From assembly GCA_036939355.1 (NCBI GenBank), contig JALLAP010002205.1, positions 1 to 12,025 of the forward strand: a stretch of 12,025 bases of DNA. The letters run 5' to 3'. Shown here piece by piece: positions 6,824 through 12,025 of the stretch (the stretch's first letter is position 1; each line of letters begins with the position of its first letter). The notes below the pieces were generated by a model that saw only the letters and a list, made by a program, of their open reading frames with translations, was not told where the DNA came from and ran no database searches. The stretch is from Thalassiosira profunda (Eukaryota > Bacillariophyta > Thalassiosirophyceae > Thalassiosirales > Thalassiosiraceae). Position numbers and translations under genes: made by a program.

Positions 6824-7046
6824 GATGGAAGCTGTGCTTCTCATTTCAGGCGGCGGCGGTGAGAGATGCAGGTGCGTGCAGGTGCAGATAAGCGAATGAA
6901 TAGCTGCCTGCAGTGCGGCCACGTTTGCTGATTGATCTCTGGTCTCATAAATCGAGAACCTCGTGGCTCGATGGCGTGGGAGGAGAGCACCAGGCTAATC
7001 AACCAGTTGAGTGCAACTTTGTGGCTTCCTTGGCTGGGAATTCCAG
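6824..7046. other. Spacer before the zinc-ribbon gene
   Basis: This 223-bp stretch shows a small cluster of GTGCAG words near 6868-6886 and otherwise nothing recognisable. It probably holds the 5' flank of the gene starting at 7047, or an intron of a longer gene. Confidence 0.35.
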
Positions 7047-8052
7047 ATGAAGTCGCCAACTGGCCACTCTTCATCGGGTGGTGCAGGCGGAGGAGAAGAC
7101 GAGTCGAAGGAGCAGGAAGGCCACAGAGACGGTCGTATCGAACAACGAGGCCCGCAGCATCGTCATTTCAACATGCCGCCATTAGCCAGTGAATACACCC
7201 TTCGTCCTCTCACCAGCCAACAAGGTGCTGACATCTCAGGCACGGTTGGACTCGACCAGCAATATCAGCAGACAACATCACCTGGACTAGAAGAGAATGC
7301 TCGGCAAGTGCGCGAGTATGTGCGGCTAAATCGCGGCTATCGGGCTCACATCCTCCAGCAACAACGCATTCAAGCTGGGGCAGGGGCTCCGCCGAGCGGC
7401 TCACTTCCGTCTGCGTCGCCTGCGCCGTCAGCAGCAGCCGCCTCGCCTCGACCGAACTTTCCTCCGTCCTCCCACGACGTCATCGATGCTCAGGTTCGAG
7501 AGTACGCGCGCCTGCAGGACGCTCGCTTCCGGCAGAGCACCACCCAGTCACTGGGAAACCCGACTGGCAACCGCCTCGAGGCCAGCATCTCGCAACCTGC
7601 TGCATCGGCAAGCCTCTCCGCGGGATGGCCACGTCATGCGCAAATAATATTGCCTGCCCATGATGATGCACAAGCAAACGAAGACGACGCAATTCTTCGG
7701 GCATACTTGCAACAGCTGTATGAAGAAGTGGGAGAGGAGCAAAATACGCCATTTAGTCGGGCCGAACCTGAGCCCATAGCAGGCGATGGCGGCGGAATCG
7801 AAGGCATGAGCATTCAGTTCACGCAGNAGTCGGGCCGAACCTGAGCCCATAGCAGGCGATGGCGGCGGAATCGAAGGCATGAGCATTCAGTTCACGCAGC
7901 ACCAACCGCACTGTCTCGCATTTGCCGAGAGAACGCAGCATAGCACGAGACCTGTGAGGTGCTGCAACCCATCGTGCCGTGCAGATCTGTTTACCAGACC
8001 GGACGCGACGCGCTTCGCCTGCCAAATCTGTGGTCGACACTCTCCGGTGTAG
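7047..8052 (+). CDS. QVREY-repeat protein with C-terminal zinc ribbon, split by assembly gap
   Basis: The first ATG of the frame is at 7047. The frame runs to an N at 7827 that sits between two identical 72-bp copies. Reading one copy only, the frame continues to a TAG at 8050-8052, giving 310 aa. Three similar helical motifs recur: ARQVREYVRLNRGYR (residue 85 on), AQVREYARLQDARFR (148 on) and AILRAYLQQLYEE (215 on), separated by Pro/Ala/Ser-rich linkers. The C terminus has paired cysteines, C281/C282, C286, C301 and C304, around RADLFTRPDATRFACQIC. This resembles an LSD1-type or similar zinc ribbon (C-R-L-P-GA-V-C-C). Family membership is inferred. Binding of protein or nucleic acid is plausible; no catalytic domain is seen. 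As deposited, the frame ends shortly after the N. Confidence 0.6.
7755..7899 (+). repeat. Exact 72-bp duplication around one N (assembly join)
   Basis: Bases 7755-7826 and 7828-7899 are identical, with a single N at 7827 between them. Such a pattern arises when two contigs with overlapping ends are scaffolded without merging. Removing 73 bases keeps the coding frame open through the junction into the zinc ribbon, which supports an artefact. A true tandem duplication would shift the frame by one. Confidence 0.9.
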
Positions 8053-8054
8053 AC

Positions 8055-8135
8055 GATAGCTTGAGGCGTCTCCGGCAGTTTGGTGGGATGAAAATTGGCC
8101 AGGCATGCGTGGAGACGCCGGAAAGTTTAGCTATC
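8055..8135. terminator. Inverted repeat in the convergent 3' region
   Basis: GATAGCT and GGCGTCTCC (8055-8073) are mirrored by GGAGACGCC (8111-8119) and AGCTATC (8129-8135), allowing a two-part stem with a ~37-nt loop and an asymmetric bulge. It begins 3 bp after the zinc-ribbon stop and ends about 50 bp before the end of the minus-strand AIF tail, so it lies in both 3' UTRs. A role in 3' end formation or transcript collision is only inferred. Confidence 0.45.
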
Positions 8136-8184
8136 AGGGAGAGTCCCGAAAGAGCTTCAGAGCACTCGTAAAGCCAATTCACTG

Positions 8185-8907
8185 TTACTCCTCTGCACCG
8201 TCTCCTTCGCTATCGCCTCCGGTCCACGTCTCCCACCTCTCCTTCGCGTCCAAGTAGGCCTTCGGAACGGGAGCCTGCTTCACAGAATCGCTCCCGTCGC
8301 TGAATCTCCCAGCCTGGATATTTCGCAGGAAGGAGTCCGCCCAGACGTCCCTCCGATTCTGGTACCGAGATTCCTCGCCCTGCCGCAGCCACAGCGGCTC
8401 CTCCTTGGGCGGGCGCGACCTCTCGATGCGCAGCCTCCGTCGCTCGAGTTCCCTCTCCCGCTCGTGCTCTTCGGTGCCCACGAGTGCTAAGCCGCCGCTC
8501 ATTGGATACACCCTTTTCAGCGAGGGCGGCCGCCCAGCCTCGTCCACTCGTCCATCAGACGTAGCCTTCGTTGTGTAAAAGAGATCGTCCTCCTCCACCA
8601 GGTGGCCTGACTCGTTCCGTCGTGCGAGCTTCCCCAGGTTCGTCAGCTCCATTGATTTCGTGGGTGTATACCTGTGCAGAGGCCTTCCCCGAACACCAGC
8701 ATAATCCCGTCTCATTTGATGTTCATCTAACGACGATCCAGAGAGGGCCATGGACGCCAGACGCTTGCTCTCCGCTGCCAGGTGGAGATAACTCAGCGAG
8801 GTAACGTCTAGGTTGGCTCCGGGATTCTCGTCAAGGATCTTTGTGGAATGCTCATGTATCGCAACACCTCCATTCGAGCGAATCATTGCCTTCATCCTCT
8901 CCAACAA
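8185..8907 (-). CDS. C-terminal tail of the AIF-like protein, in a shifted frame
   Basis: This frame directly continues the AIF-like ORF and overlaps its end by 16 nt. Its first residues, ELLERMKAMIRSNGG, then DVTSLSYLHLAAESKRL, fit the helices that close an AIF C-terminal domain. The only internal ATG near the left edge (8895) has no promoter space, so a separate gene is unlikely. About 237 residues follow. The middle has RPLHRYTPTKSMELTNLGKL and EEDDLFYTT, then a charged, helical stretch rich in E/R (EEHERERELERRRLRIERSR), and an acidic end (GDGAEE). This tail is much longer than in animal AIF, where the protein stops soon after the C-terminal domain. The frame is lost by one missing base (or two extra) between about 8907 and 8950, either real or a sequence error. 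Confidence 0.65.
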   Translation of the reverse strand: MLERMKAMIRSNGGVAIHEHSTKILDENPGANLDVTSLSYLHLAAESKRLASMALSGSSLDEHQMRRDYAGVRGRPLHRYTPTKSMELTNLGKLARRNESGHLVEEDDLFYTTKATSDGRVDEAGRPPSLKRVYPMSGGLALVGTEEHERERELERRRLRIERSRPPKEEPLWLRQGEESRYQNRRDVWADSFLRNIQAGRFSDGSDSVKQAPVPKAYLDAKERWETWTGGDSEGDGAEE

Positions 8908-10895
8908 TTCATGGTTGATATTCGAACGCCGTCCTTCGGATCCTGCGAGAATGGCAAGCCCCAGAGAAGGATGCCCTCGACGTTTCCTGAACGATCGAGG
9001 TAGAACACGACGCCCGATCCATACACTGGTAGGGACCCTTTGCCCGATTTGGAACCCGGAGAGTTGCTCTTTCTCGTGGCCCGTCTCATGAATGCATTGG
9101 GCCCAATTGATTTGCCACCGTTGCTTTTGCTTCCATTGCCATTCTTCGATTCGCTAGACGAGTTCGTGTTCGTCCACCAGAAACCGTGCGTTGCCATGCC
9201 CTCGGAATCGCATTTGCCCACACAGAGGGCGTGAATTCCCATCGAGTACAGGGCCTGGGTGGAAGAAGAATCGTCCAGGAGGTAGGATACCACATCCGAC
9301 CTCCAGACGGGGATAGATTGCTGCGTTGAAGTGCCACCGCCATCACAGACCATGCTCCTCGCCGCAGCTTCCCCCGCTTGCTCAGAGCTCACGTGTCTCC
9401 CTCCTGCCACCTCGGCCCGGCCGGTTCTCGGATCTGGATACCGCGCCACAGATCCAGCAGCGAAGAGCGAAGAAGCGGCATGGAATTCAGAGTTAGTTGC
9501 GATCCGCCCGTCGTCCAGGTAGCAAGTGAGAAGTGGCGGCGAGATCAGCGACGACCACGGCAGATGCCCAGTCGATTGTGAGGATGTAGACATGCAAGTT
9601 GGCACGACCGCTGTCCCGTTCATTCCATCGACGTTCGGCGCCAGCACGAGCAAATCGGCATTCGCCCTAATCGAATCGAGGTGATCGTACGATTTGACGG
9701 CGTAAATCTCGAGTTGGGATGGAACGCTCTTCTTCGCCGGTCCCATGGTGTCCATGGATATGTAACGTGTCAAGGCACGATCTTCCACCCCGATGCCAAA
9801 CTGTCGCAGCCTCTTCGTGACCGCCGCGCCGAGGTATCGCGGCAGTCGGTTTGACATGGGCGACGAATTGCCGAACAGAAGCAGGACTTTGGCATCGTCG
9901 GCCTTCGCGCCGTTGGAGGCGCGATCAGAGGCGTTTGGCGATGCGCGGGCACAGGCGGCCGCCAGCTCCAGCGCATCCAAGCCGCTTCCCATGACGGCCA
10001 CCATGGCGCCCTGCGACGCGGCCATGATCGAGAGCGATCGGACGGTCGGCGGATCTAGAACCGGCATGGGCGAGGATTGCTGCCGATCCAACGAAGTAGA
10101 TTGCGAGTGCCCATTTGCAATTGCCGGCTGCGATTGCCCATTCGCTATTCGTGGCGATTGGATTGCAGGTGGCAACGTCGTACTTCGCAGCTCCAGTATT
10201 CGGCTGTACGCGTCCGGCCGTATACAGCTCTCGGGCGGCGGAGCTCCCCGCGAGCCTGTCGCAATTAACGCCGACTTGCAATAGTGCACAGCGCCAACCG
10301 TTGTATCTTCATTGGAATTTTGCGCAATAGGATGAATGCGGATCAGCTTTTTCGAGTGGTCGATGTGCCCAGCTCGCGTTGGCAAGTGCTTCACGCTCCC
10401 GTCAGAAGATCTAAATACTCCTCCCCGTTTTGCAGTGCCGGAACGTTGACTTCGCTCGCTGTTATTGGGGTCGATAATGATAATGTGGGCCGATGGATCC
10501 AACTGTCGTATCGTTCGTACGGCGCTTCGTCCCGCCTTGCCATGTCCGATTATAACATAATCGCATTCAATTCGCGTTCCTTCCTTTGCAATGGGGGCAC
10601 CCGCGCCGATGCTCACATCTTGTGCACCAGATGCATTGCCAATTGGCGACGACGCCAGCAGCGATGGCGACTTTGAAACTGGCAATGCGCGATGCAACTG
10701 TGCCAATAAAGGCAGAGCAGAATCCTGCTCTCTGGAATGCGGCCTCGCGACGGAGGGGCAATCGCACCCGCGGGCATCGCCGGGAGGCGCCTCGGCCACT
10801 GCTCCTTCGGACGACGACTGCGTCCCGAATAGGGTGGCGGCGGCGGCGCCCACCGCCGCGACGGAGGGGCGGGCGCGGCGGACCAGACGCTGCAT
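8892..10895 (-). CDS. AIF-like mitochondrial FAD/NAD oxidoreductase
   Basis: The ATG at 10895 (A at -3) starts an Arg-rich, Ala-rich presequence (MQRLVRRARPSVAAVGAAAA), as for mitochondrial import. The frame reaches GTG at 10940, but ATG is the credible start. Rossmann motif one is YVIIGHGKAG (GxGxxG at 117-122) with Asp142 closing the second strand. ATG is at 212-214. The NAD site is VMGSGLDALEL (302-311), and LFAAGSVARYPDPRTGR (477-493) is the second FAD motif, with Ser482 where Asp is usual. The AIF-type C-terminal domain is seen in IPVWRSDV and GVVFYLDRSG...GILLWG (628-646), split by a Ser/Gly/Asn/Lys-rich insertion. The PPLSK-like active-site motif of AIF is not seen. The frame stops at 8892, and the tail continues in another frame. 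AIF proteins act in the intermembrane space in respiratory-chain assembly and cell death. Confidence 0.82.
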   Translation of the reverse strand: MQRLVRRARPSVAAVGAAAATLFGTQSSSEGAVAEAPPGDARGCDCPSVARPHSREQDSALPLLAQLHRALPVSKSPSLLASSPIGNASGAQDVSIGAGAPIAKEGTRIECDYVIIGHGKAGRSAVRTIRQLDPSAHIIIIDPNNSERSQRSGTAKRGGVFRSSDGSVKHLPTRAGHIDHSKKLIRIHPIAQNSNEDTTVGAVHYCKSALIATGSRGAPPPESCIRPDAYSRILELRSTTLPPAIQSPRIANGQSQPAIANGHSQSTSLDRQQSSPMPVLDPPTVRSLSIMAASQGAMVAVMGSGLDALELAAACARASPNASDRASNGAKADDAKVLLLFGNSSPMSNRLPRYLGAAVTKRLRQFGIGVEDRALTRYISMDTMGPAKKSVPSQLEIYAVKSYDHLDSIRANADLLVLAPNVDGMNGTAVVPTCMSTSSQSTGHLPWSSLISPPLLTCYLDDGRIATNSEFHAASSLFAAGSVARYPDPRTGRAEVAGGRHVSSEQAGEAAARSMVCDGGGTSTQQSIPVWRSDVVSYLLDDSSSTQALYSMGIHALCVGKCDSEGMATHGFWWTNTNSSSESKNGNGSKSNGGKSIGPNAFMRRATRKSNSPGSKSGKGSLPVYGSGVVFYLDRSGNVEGILLWGLPFSQDPKDGVRISTMNCWRG

Positions 10896-11154
10896 GCTCG
10901 AGCAGTGGAGGCGGGAGGCGGGGAGGAAGTGAGCCTCCACCCCTCGGCGAGCGCACGCTGACGCAGTGTTGCAGGTTGCGTTTGTGAGTGCCTGCCGAGC
11001 CGGGAGGAGCGATATCGCTCCGTCCGTCCCGCCTTATGTCGGCTCCTGCTCACTCTCGCGCGCTGCGCGCGCTGCTGCTCGCTCACCCTCCAAACCAGCC
11101 CCCGCGCCCGGCACGGCGGATGCACGGCGGCGGAGGAGGAGGCGGCTTAGCAAT
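10896..11154. promoter_or_regulatory. Divergent promoter region, AIF-like and membrane protein genes
   Basis: This 259-bp spacer separates two start codons on opposite strands. It is GC-rich and holds a perfect 7+1+7 inverted repeat, CGCGCGC-T-GCGCGCG at 11057-11071, and a GCGATATCGC palindrome near 11010. No TATA box was seen. Shared control of the two genes is possible but not shown. Confidence 0.45.
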
Positions 11155-12025
11155 ATGGGGGAGGACAAGAGCCACCTACCGGGCTGCCTGCGGCGGTATG
11201 CCGCCGCCGTCATCGGCATCGCTATTTCTTTCGTCCTCTTCGTGCAGTGGAATCTCGCGCTGCACCACACGCGCAGCCTGCAGCCGCACGATCTCTTCCT
11301 GTCGTCGTTCGCGTCGCCGCTGTCCGGGGGCAACGGCAGACGAGCCCAGGTCGATGATAATCGGCCGCTAGGGAAGGATGGCAGTGCAGCTGCAAATGTG
11401 CAACAACCAGACACTCACGACGACGGCGTTGCACCGTACATCACATCGTCAATATGCGGGGGCTGCACTCGCTCCTACTTCGATGCGCGGCCCTGCTTCA
11501 CACTGGTCCAAAGAGAGCAGAAGAAGTCGGGACTGTCGCTGGAAGAGGCGGCGAGCAAGGTGGGGAAGGAGAGCAAACACTGCGAGCTTTGCAATCCTGC
11601 CCTTTGTTTGCAGCACTATCTCGGGAACAACACGAAGGTCGACGGAAGTGGCATCAAAGCCAAGTATTGGAGGTTCGACCGGGCCAGTCCAAAGTTCTCG
11701 AATCCAACAACCCTCACTCTGAAGTCCATACCCGACGAGCTGCGCATACCGCCGTCACGCTTTGATGACATCGGAGCGTATTTTTCTGAAAAGTACAACG
11801 AAGTCAGAGGCGACAATACCGGAATGAATTACCTGGTCGAATACAACCCCGGTCTTGTAATCATACCGGACAAGATGAAGCAGCATCTTCCCAAAGAGGC
11901 GGTGTATTTGGTTTCCTTGAGAGTGACGCCGGCAAACAACTGCTTCAGCACAAATGTCTACGAAAAGTTGGAGAAGGACGTGTGGAATGCCGTGTACCAC
12001 ACCTCGATCAACCATCTGGGGCTGG
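11155..12025 (+). CDS. Type II membrane protein with Cys-rich lumenal domain (3' end outside window)
   Basis: The ATG at 11155 (A at -3) opens a frame with no stop for 290 codons to the window edge. The N terminus is short and basic (K5, R13, R14) and is followed by one hydrophobic segment (AAAVIGIAISFVLFVQW, 16-32), the layout of a type II signal anchor. A Ser/Gly/Asp-rich stem follows. The lumenal part has C101-x-x-C104, C114, C143-x-x-C146 and C151, and an N-glycosylation sequon at Asn158 (NNT). A globular region continues with PDELRIPPSRF, NYLVEYNPGLVIIP, YLVSLRVTPANNC and NHLGL. No family was recognised with confidence. The layout suits a Golgi or ER enzyme such as a glycosyltransferase, but this is only topology-based inference. 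It is divergent from the AIF-like gene. Confidence 0.72.
   Translation, partial: MGEDKSHLPGCLRRYAAAVIGIAISFVLFVQWNLALHHTRSLQPHDLFLSSFASPLSGGNGRRAQVDDNRPLGKDGSAAANVQQPDTHDDGVAPYITSSICGGCTRSYFDARPCFTLVQREQKKSGLSLEEAASKVGKESKHCELCNPALCLQHYLGNNTKVDGSGIKAKYWRFDRASPKFSNPTTLTLKSIPDELRIPPSRFDDIGAYFSEKYNEVRGDNTGMNYLVEYNPGLVIIPDKMKQHLPKEAVYLVSLRVTPANNCFSTNVYEKLEKDVWNAVYHTSINHLGL

Noticed and set aside
6395..7192. Joining the weak ORF at 6395 to the zinc-ribbon gene by a 232-nt intron
   Set aside because: Phase fits, but the donor (AC|GTACAA) is poor and the acceptor region lacks a clear pyrimidine tract, so it is not proposed as the main model.
9793..10284. A + strand 163-codon frame within the AIF-like gene
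   Set aside because: It is antisense to the NAD-binding region with clear motifs, has no domain, and is a shadow frame.
10567..11125. Minus-strand Arg/Pro-rich frames over the AIF presequence and promoter
   Set aside because: They read the GC-rich start of the AIF-like gene in other frames and show no motif.
10988..11371. A + strand 127-codon frame ahead of the membrane protein
   Set aside because: It overlaps the membrane protein in another frame, is low complexity, and ends early, whereas the 11155 frame has a signal anchor and stays open to the edge.

Overview
The window looks like compact nuclear DNA of a eukaryotic alga or protist, most likely a stramenopile and possibly a diatom. This is inferred from GT-AG introns, non-operonic genes on both strands with short spacers, a Tctex-type dynein light chain, a mitochondrial AIF-like flavoprotein with a presequence, and Ser/Arg-rich proteins with a degenerate PH-like domain. 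No search could be run, so the lineage is a guess. I saw no rRNA, tRNA, transposon or CRISPR array.

Left part (1-3421). A long + strand gene (639-2705, perhaps with an upstream exon at 163-417) encodes a low-complexity basic protein ending in a PH-like domain. Facing it on the minus strand is a small gene (2978-3421) with four ~26-residue NP-L-[DE]-VP repeats. Its 3' end overlaps, in another frame, a diverged copy of the last ~35 codons of a Tctex1 dynein light chain.

Middle (3422-8184). A 209-bp spacer with a strong G-quadruplex motif separates that gene from a + strand gene with one intron and three Tudor-like domains (join 3631..4912, 4984..5576). Converging on it is an intact Tctex1 light chain gene (5708-6073, minus), so the Tudor gene is flanked by a full and a partial copy of the same 3' end. 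From 6074 to 7046 there is no confident gene, only an AT-rich repeat tract and one weak ORF. A + strand gene (7047-8052) follows. It is interrupted by a single N between two identical 72-bp copies, which looks like an uncollapsed contig overlap. With that overlap collapsed the reading frame stays open and ends in a CxxC-type zinc ribbon.

Right part (8185-12025). A minus-strand AIF-like oxidoreductase (8892-10895) carries FAD and NAD motifs and an AIF-like C-terminal domain, and its frame breaks near 8907-8950. The open frame at 8185-8907 continues it as a long C-terminal tail. A 259-bp spacer separates it from a divergent + strand gene that starts at 11155 and runs off the window. This gene encodes an unrecognised type II membrane protein with a cysteine-rich lumenal domain.

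The genes do not form an obvious pathway. The best leads are the Tctex fragment joined to a repeat protein, the intron that switches a purine tract between poly-Arg and poly-Glu, the zinc-ribbon gene hidden by the assembly gap, and the broken, long-tailed AIF. The N and two single-base frame breaks suggest draft-quality sequence, so those breaks should be read with care.
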